64,000 nucleotides of DNA from DATARH01 sp050246595. Lineage in GTDB: Bacteria > Pseudomonadota > Alphaproteobacteria > ATCC43930 > CGMCC-115725. Shown here piece after piece: positions 34,851 to 43,449 of this stretch. Each line of letters opens with the position of its first letter. The stretch's first letter is position 1. Both the position numbers and the translations under genes were made by a program. The notes beneath the pieces are model-generated. The model was not told where the DNA came from. It made no database searches and worked only from the letters and a program-made list of their open reading frames with translations. The DNA lies in the NCBI GenBank assembly GCA_050246595.1, contig JBFWVT010000008.1, forward strand, positions 1-64,000, in the 5' to 3' direction.

Positions 34851-36235
34851 CACCGCTTCTCGATCGTGACCATCAGACCGTTTTTCGGGCGCAGGGTCGT
34901 CCAGGCGGTCGGCTCGACCTGCTGGTCGGGGACGAGGCGGAAGCGGAAGCGGCGGGCCAGGATCGCGACCGCGATCAGAATTTCGTTCATCGCCAGCGCC
35001 GCGCCGGGGCAGACATGCGGGCCGACGCCGAACGGGATGTACGAGTAACGCGGGCGGGCGCGGGATTGCTCCGGGCTGAAACGGTCCGGGTCGAAACGGT
35101 CGGGGTCGGGCCACAGCTTTTTGTGGCGATGCACGACAAATGGCGCCACCGCAACAACCGAACCGCGCGGGACGCGCCTGCCGCACACAATATCATCGGC
35201 CACCGCGGTGCGCAGGGTCAGCGGCAGCGGCGGGTAGAGCCGCATCGCTTCGTCGACGAGGCGGCGCAGCCAGACGAGCTTCGGCATATCGTCCGGTGCA
35301 GGGGTGCGGTCGCCGAGCACGCGGGCGAGTTCGCCGCCGAGCCGCTCGTCGGCCCAGGGGTGCAGCGCCAGCAGATACCACAGCCACGTCATCGCGCGCA
35401 GCGGCGTCGCGGCGGTCGCCGACAGGGTCAGCACCTCGTCGCGGATTTCGCCGTCGCTCAACAGGCGTCCGGTCTGCCGGTCCGGCGTGTGCGCGAGCCG
35501 CCAGATCAGGTCCCTGCGGCCGGCGTAGTGCGGGTCGCGGCGCTCGGCGATCAGCCGGTCGAGCAGCGGGTAATACGGATCGAGACCCGAGCGGCTTCTG
35601 CGCCAGCGCGCGACAAAGCGCGAACGGGCCGAGATCGGCAACAGATCGAGGACGCTGTACTTCTCGGGATAGCGCCCCATGCGCAGCACCATCCGGTCGA
35701 TCTCGGGCTCGTTGCCGGCCCAGACCTGGCCGGTCGCGCGGGTAATCAGATGCTGCAGGGTGCGGCCGAGTTCGAATTGCCGGTCGCGCGGGATTTCGGC
35801 GAGCAGCCGCGCCATCTCGTCGGTCAGATCGATCAGGATCGGCAGGTCGGGGCGCAGCGCGCGCTGGTCGAGCGCCGGGTTGACGATACGGCGATGCCGC
35901 CACCAATCCTCGCCTTCGAGACAGACCATGCCGCCGCCGCTGCTGAACGCGAAGATGCGCCGGAACGCGGCGATACGGTGATAATTGTCGGTATTGTCCT
36001 GCAGCACCCGCCGCATCCCGTCCGGGTCGCTGACGACAAAGACGCGGCCCCAGAAATAGCGGCGCTCGACAAACAATTCCTCGAACAGCTCGGCATCGCA
36101 GGCGGCGAGCGAGTTGGTCGTGAAGGTGCGCAACAGACCGAGCGAGGACAAGGGCCGCGCCGGGCGCGGCGGGATCGCCAATGCGGGGGCTGGCGCGGTA
36201 GAGTGCGTTTCCGCTGCTTCAGGAGAAATGGTCAT
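34850..36235 (-). CDS. Cytochrome P450, copy 1
   Basis: 461 residues. Heme ligand Cys409 lies in PFGVGPHVCPGAA; the K-helix ExxR is DEAMRLYPP; the meander region DRFDPDRFSPEQ is typical. The I-helix reads LTLSATAATPLRAMTW, where most P450s have AG-x-(D/E)-T, so the acid that helps activate oxygen is replaced by Ala while the Thr is kept. The N-terminus has no membrane anchor. It is a close paralogue of the P450 at 36755-38152 (shared LAACDxELFEELFV and VVSDPDG-RRV-QDN). The ATG at 36235 is divergent from hicA by 20 nt. The substrate is unknown. Confidence 0.9.
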   Translation of the reverse strand: MTISPEAAETHSTAPAPALAIPPRPARPLSSLGLLRTFTTNSLAACDAELFEELFVERRYFWGRVFVVSDPDGMRRVLQDNTDNYHRIAAFRRIFAFSSGGGMVCLEGEDWWRHRRIVNPALDQRALRPDLPILIDLTDEMARLLAEIPRDRQFELGRTLQHLITRATGQVWAGNEPEIDRMVLRMGRYPEKYSVLDLLPISARSRFVARWRRSRSGLDPYYPLLDRLIAERRDPHYAGRRDLIWRLAHTPDRQTGRLLSDGEIRDEVLTLSATAATPLRAMTWLWYLLALHPWADERLGGELARVLGDRTPAPDDMPKLVWLRRLVDEAMRLYPPLPLTLRTAVADDIVCGRRVPRGSVVAVAPFVVHRHKKLWPDPDRFDPDRFSPEQSRARPRYSYIPFGVGPHVCPGAALAMNEILIAVAILARRFRFRLVPDQQVEPTAWTTLRPKNGLMVTIEKR

Positions 36236-36255
36236 CCGGATTTATAGGGCCGGCA

Positions 36256-36444
36256 ATGAACAGCGGCGACATTATCAGAGCGCTTGAGCGGGACGGTTGG
36301 AAACTGGTCAGGATCACCGGCAGTCATCACCATTTCCGGCATCCGGTCAAACAAGGCGTCGCGACCGTGCCGCATCCCCGGCGCGACATACCGACCGGGA
36401 CCCTGCGGTCCATAGAGAAGCAAAGCGGCTTGAAACTGAGGTAG
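36256..36444 (+). CDS. hicA: HicA-type mRNA interferase toxin
   Basis: 62 residues, the normal HicA size. SGDIIRALERDGWKLVRITGSHHHFRHP contains the catalytic His in the GSHHHF turn (stretch 3-30), followed by VPHPRRDIPTGTLRSIEKQSG. HicA has a double-stranded-RNA-binding fold and cleaves mRNA. It is followed after 6 nt by hicB. The pair is inserted head-to-head with one P450 and tail-to-tail with the other. Confidence 0.92.
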   Translation: MNSGDIIRALERDGWKLVRITGSHHHFRHPVKQGVATVPHPRRDIPTGTLRSIEKQSGLKLR

Positions 36445-36450
36445 GTACGC

Positions 36451-36753
36451 ATGGCTGTCGATTACGTCGCGATCATTCACAAGGATCGGGACAGCGATTT
36501 CGGGGTCAGCTTTCCGGATTTTCCGGGCTGCATCACCGCCGGCCGGACCCTTGAAGAGGCGAAGGACATGGCGCGCCAGGCGCTGACCGGACATATCGCC
36601 GTGATGCGCGACGGGGGCGATCCCGTCCCCGGACCGTCGTCTCTGGACACGGTCATGCGCGACCCCGAGTTTCGCGACGGGATGGCGTTCCTGGTCACGA
36701 TGGACGAGCCGCAGGCAGCCGCAGAGGCGACGACGGCAGCGGAACCGGATTAG
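36451..36753 (+). CDS. hicB: HicB-type antitoxin, short form
   Basis: 100 residues. The N-terminal partial RNase H fold is typical (YVAIIHKDRDSDFGVSFPDF, then GCITAGRTLEEAKDMA). The C-terminal part is only a short acidic/Ala-rich tail; the ribbon-helix-helix or HTH DNA-binding domain of longer HicB proteins is not visible. It neutralises HicA by covering its active site. Autoregulation of the operon may therefore be weak or depend on another factor. The stop lies 1 nt from the stop of the convergent P450. Confidence 0.88.
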   Translation: MAVDYVAIIHKDRDSDFGVSFPDFPGCITAGRTLEEAKDMARQALTGHIAVMRDGGDPVPGPSSLDTVMRDPEFRDGMAFLVTMDEPQAAAEATTAAEPD

Positions 36754-36754
36754 C

Positions 36755-38152
36755 TCACGCTGCCCGGCTCGGGACCGCGCGGCGCGGCTCCAGCGTCATC
36801 CACATGCCCCCATTCGGGCGGATATTGGTCCAGGCGGTCGGCTCGATCGGGCGGCCCGGCACCAGACGAAAGCGGAAATGGCGCGCCAGGACGGCCACCG
36901 CCACGATCAGTTGCAGCATCGCCATCGATGCGCCGACGCAGACATGCGGCCCGACCGCGAACGGCAGATAGGCATAACGCGAGCGCGCGGCGCTTGCCTC
37001 GGGCGAGAAGCGTTCCGGGTCGAACCGGTCGGGATCGTTCCACAGCTTGCGGTGGCGGTGCACGACCCAGGGGATGATCGCAATCACCGAGCCTCGCCGG
37101 ATATGCCGGCCGCATACCGTGTCATCGGCCGCCGCACGCCGCATCATCATGATCGGCAAGGGTGGGTAGAGCCGCATCGTCTCGTCGAGCACCTGGCGCA
37201 GCCAGGTCAGTCTGGCGAGGTCGCGAACCTGCGGCGGGCCGTCTCCGAGCACCTGATCCAGCTCGGCATGCAGCCGGCGCTCGGCCCAGGGATGCGTCGC
37301 GAGCAGATACCAGATCCACGGCAGCGGGCGCAGCGAGGTCGCCGAGGTCGCACCCAAGGTCAGCATCTCGTCGTGCAGCTCGTCGCGGCTAAGTCCCTCA
37401 CCGGTATCGCGGTCGCGCACGTTGACGAGCCGCCACAGCAGGTCCTTGCGGCCGGCGTAGTCGGGATTGCGGCGCTCCTCGATCAGCCGGTCGAGCACCG
37501 GCGCGAACCGCGCCGCCTCGATGCGGGTTTTCCGAAAGCGGTCGAGCGGGCGCAGCCAGCCTGGAGTCGGGATCAGGTCGAGCAACCCATAGGGGCCGGG
37601 ATACTGGCCCATATGGTCGATCATCGGGTCGAGCGCGCGGTCCGTTCCGGCGAAAACGTGCCCGGCCGAGACTGTGATCAGATGGCGGAACACGTCGTGC
37701 AGGTCGATCGGCGTTTCCGATGGCAATGCCGCCAAATGGCGCACCATCTCCTCGGCCAGCTCGATCAGCATCGGTCCGTCGGGCAGCAGCGCGCGATGAT
37801 CGAGGGTCGGGTTGATCAGCCGGCGATGCCGCCGCCAGGGGTCGCCCTCGGCGTGCAGCATGCCGCTGCCCGAGGCGAACTCGAACACGCGGCGAATCCA
37901 GGTCAGCCGCGGGTAGTTGTCGGGGTTGTCCTGCATGACCCGGCGGACGCCGTCCGGGTCGCTGACGACAAAGAAACGCTGACCGAGCAGGCGGCGCGCG
38001 ACGAACAGTTCCTCGAACAATTCCTTGTCGCACGCCGCCAGCGAATTCCGCTGCGCCGTCCGCAACAGCCGCACGGTCGATAACCGGCGCGGCGGTCGCG
38101 GCGGCATCGCGGGTAACGGCGGGGGCGGCGACTCGATATCGACGGCGGTCAT
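36755..38152 (-). CDS. Cytochrome P450, copy 2
   Basis: 465 residues from the ATG at 38152, which begins MTAVDIESPPPP and aligns with the Pro-rich start of copy 1. Heme Cys405 is in PFAVGPHVCVGAS, and ExxR is DETMRLYPP. The I-helix reads LTLGATSATSLRPLPW, again with Ala in place of the usual acid. The F-x-x-G-x-x-x-C motif has Ala for the first Gly (FAVGPHVC). It is paralogous to copy 1 throughout. No ferredoxin or reductase gene is adjacent to either. The gene starts 157 nt from the divergent PanE-like gene. Confidence 0.9.
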   Translation of the reverse strand: MTAVDIESPPPPLPAMPPRPPRRLSTVRLLRTAQRNSLAACDKELFEELFVARRLLGQRFFVVSDPDGVRRVMQDNPDNYPRLTWIRRVFEFASGSGMLHAEGDPWRRHRRLINPTLDHRALLPDGPMLIELAEEMVRHLAALPSETPIDLHDVFRHLITVSAGHVFAGTDRALDPMIDHMGQYPGPYGLLDLIPTPGWLRPLDRFRKTRIEAARFAPVLDRLIEERRNPDYAGRKDLLWRLVNVRDRDTGEGLSRDELHDEMLTLGATSATSLRPLPWIWYLLATHPWAERRLHAELDQVLGDGPPQVRDLARLTWLRQVLDETMRLYPPLPIMMMRRAAADDTVCGRHIRRGSVIAIIPWVVHRHRKLWNDPDRFDPERFSPEASAARSRYAYLPFAVGPHVCVGASMAMLQLIVAVAVLARHFRFRLVPGRPIEPTAWTNIRPNGGMWMTLEPRRAVPSRAA

Positions 38153-38309
38153 CCGGGCGCTTGGGTCTCCGTGGCGGCTGCCGCTCAACGTACTGCACGC
38201 AGCGAGTCGGGCAAACAGCGCGCAGCGACCCGCGCGATTGCCGGGCGGCACCGGGCGGGGCTACGATCGCCCCAGGTATTCGCCAGGGACATCCGGGAGG
38301 AGCGGAACC

Positions 38310-39368
38310 ATGGGCAACAGGATCGTCATCGTCGGGGCGGGCGCGGTCGGCGGGTATACCGGGGCGCACATGGTCAAAGCGGGCGAGGACGTGACGTTTA
38401 TCGATCCCTGGCCCGAGCATGTCGAGACGATGAAACGGGACGGGCTGACGATCACGCACCACCAGGGAGAGGAACCGTTTACGGTGAAGCCGCGCGCGCT
38501 GCATCTGACCGAAGTGCAGCATCTGGCGAAGGAGGCACCGGTCGATATCGCCTTTGTCTGCACAAAATCCTACGACACCGAATGGGCGACCCTGCTGATC
38601 CGCCAGTATCTCGCGCCGACCGGCTATGTCGTGTCGTTGCAGAACTGCATGAACGAGGCGACGATCGCCGGGATCGTCGGCTGGGGCAAGGTCTTGGGCT
38701 GCATCGCCAGCAATATCAGCGTCGGTCTGGTCGAGCCGGGGCATATCCATCGCGGCGGGCTGAAGGGCGGCGCGGCGCATACGGTGTATCGCTGCGGCGA
38801 GGTAAACGGCCGGATCACCGAGCGTGCCGAGGAGGTGCTGCGGCTTGTGTCGCTGGCCGACAGTGCGATCGCAACCGACAATCTGTGGGGCGAGCGCTGG
38901 TCGAAACTGGTCGCGAACTCGATGGCGAACGGCTGTGCGGCGGCGACCGGGCTGTCCGGCGCGCAGATGGCGCAGAACGAGACGATAAGGCGGTTTCAGG
39001 CAAGGCTCGGCAGCGAGGCGATCCGCATCGGTCAGGTGCTCGGCTACAGGCTCGAAGAGGTCAACCATCTGCCGCCCGATATCATCGCAAAGGCCGGCGA
39101 GGGCGCCCCCGACTCAGTGGGGCGCAACGAGGACCGGCTCGCGCCGCAGCGCCGCGGCTCGGCCGAGCAACGCCCGTCGATGGGGCAGGACATGGCCAAG
39201 GGACGACGCACCGAGATCGAGTTCCTGAACGGGTTTGTCGTGCGCGAGGGCGAAAAAATCGGGTTGCCGGCGCGCGCCAACGAGCGCCTCGTTGAGATCG
39301 TCAAACAGGTCGAGCGCGGCGAATTGCAGCAGGACCCGCGCCACATCACCGAGTTGCGGCTGAACTGA
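38310..39368 (+). CDS. Ketopantoate reductase (PanE/ApbA) family oxidoreductase
   Basis: 352 residues. The N-terminal NADP-binding motif RIVIVGAGAVGGYTGAHM is intact, with CTKSYDTEWA and SLQNCMNEATI following. The C-terminal helical domain contains WSKLVANSMANG with the catalytic Lys, and PSMGQDMAKGRRTEIEFLNG, the PanE signature with Ser and Glu. GGGAGG lies about 9 nt upstream of the ATG. True PanE enzymes make pantoate and are about 300 residues; the extra length and isolated position leave the substrate open. Confidence 0.85.
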   Translation: MGNRIVIVGAGAVGGYTGAHMVKAGEDVTFIDPWPEHVETMKRDGLTITHHQGEEPFTVKPRALHLTEVQHLAKEAPVDIAFVCTKSYDTEWATLLIRQYLAPTGYVVSLQNCMNEATIAGIVGWGKVLGCIASNISVGLVEPGHIHRGGLKGGAAHTVYRCGEVNGRITERAEEVLRLVSLADSAIATDNLWGERWSKLVANSMANGCAAATGLSGAQMAQNETIRRFQARLGSEAIRIGQVLGYRLEEVNHLPPDIIAKAGEGAPDSVGRNEDRLAPQRRGSAEQRPSMGQDMAKGRRTEIEFLNGFVVREGEKIGLPARANERLVEIVKQVERGELQQDPRHITELRLN

Positions 39369-39481
39369 CCACGCCCCGGCCGCGTCTCGCGGCGATGTGC
39401 CACGGCTCTTTCGATAATGATCGAGAGAACCGGGTTCGCGTTCGGCGTTTATCGGCAGGATGAGCGATTAGGAGGGAACGG

Positions 39482-39961
39482 ATGACGCATTTCTCGCGGC
39501 ACGCGGCGGTGGCTGCTTTTCTGGCGATGTCGACGGCATTCGCGACGCCGGCCGGCGCGCAGGGCGGCGTTCAGGTCGGAACGCTGACCTGCAACGCCTC
39601 GGGCAGCGTCGGATTCGTCTTCGGTTCGACCCGCGAGCTGGGATGCACATTCTCCAGCCCTGGGCGAATCGAGCACTACACGGGGCAAATCTCCCGGTTC
39701 GGTGTCGATATCGGCTTTACGCAAGGCGGTGTCCTGGTCTGGGTCGTGTTCGCGCCGACGGCGCAACTGCGACCCGGCGATCTCGCCGGCACCTATAGCG
39801 GGGCCAGCGCCGGCGCGACGGTCGGGGTTGGGGTCGGGGCCAACGTGCTGATCGGCGGAAACAACAACACGATTTCGCTGCAGCCGGTCAGCTTCGAAGG
39901 CACCACCGGGCTGAACGTCGCGGCCGGCATCGCCTCGATGACGCTTGCCCCCGCGCCGTGA
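39482..39961 (+). CDS. DUF992-family exported protein
   Basis: 159 residues. The signal peptide ends at TPAGAQG. The mature protein has VQVGTLTCNASGSVGFVFGSTR, split as VQVGTLTCNA and GSVGFVFGS, with LGCTF giving the two cysteines of DUF992, then HYTGQISRFGVDIGF and GTYSGASAGATVGVGVGANVL-type Gly-rich text. DUF992 is a small alphaproteobacterial periplasmic family of unknown role. AGGAGGGA lies about 5 nt upstream of the ATG. The next gene's frame overlaps its end by 17 nt. Confidence 0.88.
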   Translation: MTHFSRHAAVAAFLAMSTAFATPAGAQGGVQVGTLTCNASGSVGFVFGSTRELGCTFSSPGRIEHYTGQISRFGVDIGFTQGGVLVWVVFAPTAQLRPGDLAGTYSGASAGATVGVGVGANVLIGGNNNTISLQPVSFEGTTGLNVAAGIASMTLAPAP

Positions 39962-41189
39962 CGATCCGTCCGGTCGCCGCGTAGCGTCGCGCGAGCGGTC
40001 GCTGCGGCGGCAGCGGCGGGTTTTTGCGTATCGGGATTCGATCCCGCCGGTTCGACGGCGCGATCGGCGCTCATGGCCGGTCGCGGTCCTCTGTCTCGTC
40101 TGCCTTTGGCTTGCCGGGTGCGTGTCGCCGCGCGGCGACGAGGCCGCGGCGCTGCTCGCCGATATCGCCGCCGGCGACGGCCCGAGCCGGCTTAAGGAGA
40201 CGACCCCCGCGCCGGCGCGATCGACGATCCGCTACACCGGTCGCATGTCCGACGCGGCAATCGCCGATCTTTACCAGCCCGGCGAAGCGCCGCGCGGCGC
40301 TGTTGTCGTGGTGCCGGGACTGACGCCTTACGGCAAGGACGACCCGCGTCTTGTCGCGTTTGGCCAAAGCCTGGCGCGGTCCCGGTTTCTTGTGCTGATC
40401 CCGGAAATCGCCAATACCCGCGCGCTCAGGGTCAGCGCCGCCGACAGTGCGATCATCGCCGATGCGATCGAGGAACTGGCGCGGCGCTTCGCCGGCGGCG
40501 CCGAGCGCTCGGTCGGGCTGGTCGCGATCTCGTTTGGCGCGGGACCGGCGCTGCTCGCCGCCGGAGAGACGCCGGCCGGGCGGCTGGTCCGGTTTGTCGT
40601 GACGATCGGCGGTTATTACGACATCGACGCGGCGATCGGCTTTGCGACAACTGGGGTCTATCGCGCGACGGACGGGTCGTGGGTCCACGCCGCGCCAAAC
40701 GACTACGGGGCGTTCGTCTTTCTTCGCGGCAATGCCGAGCGGCTGCGCGACCCGGCGGACCGCATGCTGCTGATCGCGATCGCCGAGCGGCGTCTCGCCG
40801 ATCCGAACGCCGATATTGCCGGCCTCGTCGCCCGCCTCGGCCCGGAGGGGCGCGCCGTCTACGCGCTTGTCGCCAATCGCGACCCGCTGCTGGTGCCCGG
40901 ACTGATTGCGCGACTGCCGGAGGCGATCCGCGAGGAGCTGCGCCGTCTCGATCTCGAAGGCCGCGCGCTGCCGTTTCTGGCCGGTCCGGTCTTTGTCGTT
41001 CATGGCGAGGACGACACGATGATCCCGGCCGGCGAAAGCACGAAGCTGGCAGCGGCGCTGGGTCGGCGCGCCGAACTGTACGTCGTCGAGCGGTTTGCGC
41101 ATGTCGATGCCGGCACCGCCACGCTCGGTGACAGTCTGCGGCTGTGGAACGCCGCCATCCGGATTCTCGAAGAGCGCGACCAGCCGTGA
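39945..41189 (+). CDS. Lipoprotein alpha/beta hydrolase
   Basis: Up to 414 residues. After an Arg-rich leader, a hydrophobic stretch WPVAVLCLVCLWLAGC ends in a lipobox, so the enzyme is probably lipid-anchored. The alpha/beta hydrolase core has VVVVPGLTPYGKDDPR (oxyanion region), a nucleophile elbow VAISFGAGP with Ala at the first Gly position, Asp in HGEDDTMIP and His in RFAHVDAG. The ATG at 39945 overlaps the DUF992 gene and gives an unusually long leader; no better start is evident, so the N-terminus is uncertain. The substrate is unknown. Confidence 0.72.
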   Translation: MPPRRDDPSGRRVASRERSLRRQRRVFAYRDSIPPVRRRDRRSWPVAVLCLVCLWLAGCVSPRGDEAAALLADIAAGDGPSRLKETTPAPARSTIRYTGRMSDAAIADLYQPGEAPRGAVVVVPGLTPYGKDDPRLVAFGQSLARSRFLVLIPEIANTRALRVSAADSAIIADAIEELARRFAGGAERSVGLVAISFGAGPALLAAGETPAGRLVRFVVTIGGYYDIDAAIGFATTGVYRATDGSWVHAAPNDYGAFVFLRGNAERLRDPADRMLLIAIAERRLADPNADIAGLVARLGPEGRAVYALVANRDPLLVPGLIARLPEAIREELRRLDLEGRALPFLAGPVFVVHGEDDTMIPAGESTKLAAALGRRAELYVVERFAHVDAGTATLGDSLRLWNAAIRILEERDQP

Positions 41190-41210
41190 CCGCGCTCTGC
41201 CGGCCGCGCT

Positions 41211-41786
41211 CTATCGGGGCGGCGGTTCGGGGGCCGGGATCTCGGTCGTCACGACCTCGCCCGGCGGCGTGCCAAAGGTGAGCCGGATGCGCCAGTCCCG
41301 CCAGTCGCGGCGATAGGCGACCGGATCGGGCAGCGGGATATCGGCCCGCGACACCATCGCGAGAAGCTGCTGCCGCGAGCGCAGCGCGGCCCCCGCCTGC
41401 GCGTTCGGCAGCGCCAGCGCGGCGAGGGCGTTGTCCGGAGTGGCGGGATCGTCCCAGCGATGGGACAGCGACCATTGGCCGGTCGCAAGGCGCGGATTGG
41501 CGGCAACATTGACATAGCTCGCCGGCACGACCGTGCCGTCCGGCGCGATCAGCGCCGCTTCGCGCAACGGCAGCCGCTCGATCGCGCTGACCTCGATCGT
41601 ATCGACCAGCCCGCCGAACCCGACCCGAAGCTGCGCCCGCGGGGTCGCCGGCCCCGGCGGCAACAGACCGGGCGGAAATACCGGCGCAGGCGGCGGGGCG
41701 GCGGGGCCGGGTGGTGGGGCGGCCGGAGGTGCTCCGCCTGCCCCGCAGGCGGCGACCGAAAGCACGATAAATGCAGCGGCCCCAAT
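41211..41786 (-). CDS. Lipoprotein with Pro-rich linker, function unknown
   Basis: About 190 residues. The stretch IGAAAFIVLSVAAC ends in a lipobox, followed by a Gly/Pro-rich linker (APPPGPAAPPPAPVFPPG) and a folded part with RVGFGGLVDTIEVSAIERLPLREAALIAP-type text, QWSLSHRWDDP and WRIRLTFGTPPG. I do not recognise the family. No ATG, GTG or TTG with a ribosome site precedes the signal sequence. The coordinate given uses an ATT at 41786, and the real start may be an ATG at 41918 coupled to the upstream gene. The region between holds a GGATCAAGTCCGGGG-type repeat. Confidence 0.5.
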   Translation of the reverse strand: MGAAAFIVLSVAACGAGGAPPAAPPPGPAAPPPAPVFPPGLLPPGPATPRAQLRVGFGGLVDTIEVSAIERLPLREAALIAPDGTVVPASYVNVAANPRLATGQWSLSHRWDDPATPDNALAALALPNAQAGAALRSRQQLLAMVSRADIPLPDPVAYRRDWRDWRIRLTFGTPPGEVVTTEIPAPEPPPR

Positions 41787-41895
41787 CCGCCTTACCCGAG
41801 ACGCTGACCGGCACCTCCACCCTTCCCTCCCCCGTGATCCCCGGATCAAGTCCGGGGAGGAGAGGGTTAGAGAGGGGGCACCACGATCGGAGGTC

Positions 41896-43008
41896 TCAAC
41901 CGCCAGCACGATCATCCGCGATGCCGAGCAGCTTGGCCGCGGTGGCGCCGAGGATTTTGATCTTGTCGGCGTCGCTGAGACCGGGGATCGACAGGATGTG
42001 ATCGACCGGTTCGGTGTTCCACGGGAACGGGTAGTCGGTGCCGAGCAGGACCTGATCGACCCCGGCTTCGGCAATCAGGTGGCGCATCGCCTCGCCGGTG
42101 AACATGATCGAGTCGAAATAAAGCTGGCCGCCGCTGATGTACTCGGTCGGGTTCTTTTTCGGCAGTTTGCCGACCCGGTCGGGGAAGGTGCGGATCACCG
42201 CATCCGAGCGGTTCATGTATGACGGCAGAAAACCGCCGCCATGCGCGGCGCAGATTTTGAGACCGGGGAAGCGGTCGAGCGTGCCCTCGAAAATCAGATG
42301 CGACAGCGCGATCGTCGTTTCGAGCGGGTTGCCGATTGTGTTGGTCAACAGACCGCTGCCGGCGAGCCTGCCGCTCGGCTCCAATTCGCGCGTGCCGAGC
42401 GGGTGCATAAACACCAGGGCGCCAAGCTCCTCGCATTTCGCCCAGAACGGATGGAATTTCGGGTCGGCGAGTTCCTGGCCGGCGACGCTGCCCGCCACCC
42501 CGACGCCGCGGAAGCCGAGGTTTTTGACGGCGTGCTCGACCTGCTCGGCGGCCAGATCGGGATATTGCAGCGCGGCGGTCGCAAAGGCGACAAAGCGGTC
42601 GGGATGGCCGGCGCAGAACTCGACGAGCTGCTCGTTCTGGACGCGGATCAGCTCGGCGGCGGCGTCGCGCTCGGCGCGATACCAGTACGGGTTGATGCTG
42701 AGCGCCTCGACATCGACCCCGGACCGATCCATCTGCGCCAGCCGCGTGCCGACATCGGACCATAACAGAGCCGGCGCTTCGAGCGGATGGTTGATGATTT
42801 TCGCCGCCTCCGGAACGATGCAGTGGGCGTGGATATCGACGGTCTTGATGCGCTTGCCGGCGATCACGACCTCCCAGCGCCGCGTTTCATGCGCGTGGGC
42901 ATGACCGGCCGAGCCGCCGCCGGCGCTCGCGCTGGCTCCGGCGCTGACCGACGCGATGAACTCGCAGCCGGTGAACATGATCCCGTTGTTATGGTCGCTG
43001 GCCCCCAT
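41896..43008 (-). CDS. ACMSD-like amidohydrolase/decarboxylase
   Basis: 370 residues of the amidohydrolase_2 family. The HxH metal motif is DIHAHCIVP. Later metal or catalytic positions appear as His in VFMHPLGTRE, His in ICAAHGGGFLPSY and Asp in LLGTDYPFPW. ACMSD and related enzymes decarboxylate hydroxylated or amino aromatic acids with Zn. The first 40 residues are an unusual Ala/Ser/His-rich segment (GHAHAHETRR) not needed by the fold. GGAGGG lies 6 nt upstream of the ATG at 43008. It fits the scattered aromatic-degradation genes in the window. Confidence 0.87.
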   Translation of the reverse strand: MGASDHNNGIMFTGCEFIASVSAGASASAGGGSAGHAHAHETRRWEVVIAGKRIKTVDIHAHCIVPEAAKIINHPLEAPALLWSDVGTRLAQMDRSGVDVEALSINPYWYRAERDAAAELIRVQNEQLVEFCAGHPDRFVAFATAALQYPDLAAEQVEHAVKNLGFRGVGVAGSVAGQELADPKFHPFWAKCEELGALVFMHPLGTRELEPSGRLAGSGLLTNTIGNPLETTIALSHLIFEGTLDRFPGLKICAAHGGGFLPSYMNRSDAVIRTFPDRVGKLPKKNPTEYISGGQLYFDSIMFTGEAMRHLIAEAGVDQVLLGTDYPFPWNTEPVDHILSIPGLSDADKIKILGATAAKLLGIADDRAGG

Positions 43009-43086
43009 CTCGATCCCTCCCCGTTCGGCACGCTCGGTGTTTTCAAGCGCGGCCGAGCCTACACCCGCCGACAACCGGATGCCTAC

Positions 43087-43449
43087 TCAGGTTTGGCGCA
43101 CTTGTCCGAAAAGCGCGCCGAACCTGGCGAGCAGGTATGACGCAACGGCTTCTCGGTCGGGAACGGCAAGCGCCCCCAGCCGCTCGGCATCGCGCGCTTC
43201 GATTGTGGCGATTTTTGCCGGGCGCACGATCGACGGCGAGGGAAGTCCGGCCCCGCCGAAATCGGATACGGCGACATCGCCGGGCCAGCCGCGGTTCGCA
43301 GCGCTGGTAATCATCGCGAGCCACAGCAGACCGTGACGGGCTTGCAGGTCGCCGGTGGCTATAATCAAGGCGGGCCGGCGCTGCCGCACCGGCCGATCCG
43401 TGTAGGGGAACGGGATCTTGACGATATCCCAAACCTCAAAGGTCGCCAT
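43087..43449 (-). CDS. mazF: MazF/PemK-type toxin
   Basis: 120 residues. FEVWDIVKIPFPYTDRPVRQRRPALII (4-30) is the PemK/MazF beta-barrel opening with the conserved Arg-Pro-Ala. The motif GDVAVSDFGGAGLPSPSIVRP follows, then ARFGALFGQV at the end. These toxins are ribonucleases that cut mRNA at short sequences. The start overlaps the antitoxin end by 14 nt. The pair is complete. Confidence 0.87.
   Translation of the reverse strand: MATFEVWDIVKIPFPYTDRPVRQRRPALIIATGDLQARHGLLWLAMITSAANRGWPGDVAVSDFGGAGLPSPSIVRPAKIATIEARDAERLGALAVPDREAVASYLLARFGALFGQVRQT

Noticed and set aside
34599..35186. 195-codon frame ending in the acetyltransferase C-terminus
   Set aside because: The first two thirds are antisense-like or out-of-frame text over the P450 gene; the real product starts at 34850, where it overlaps the P450 stop.
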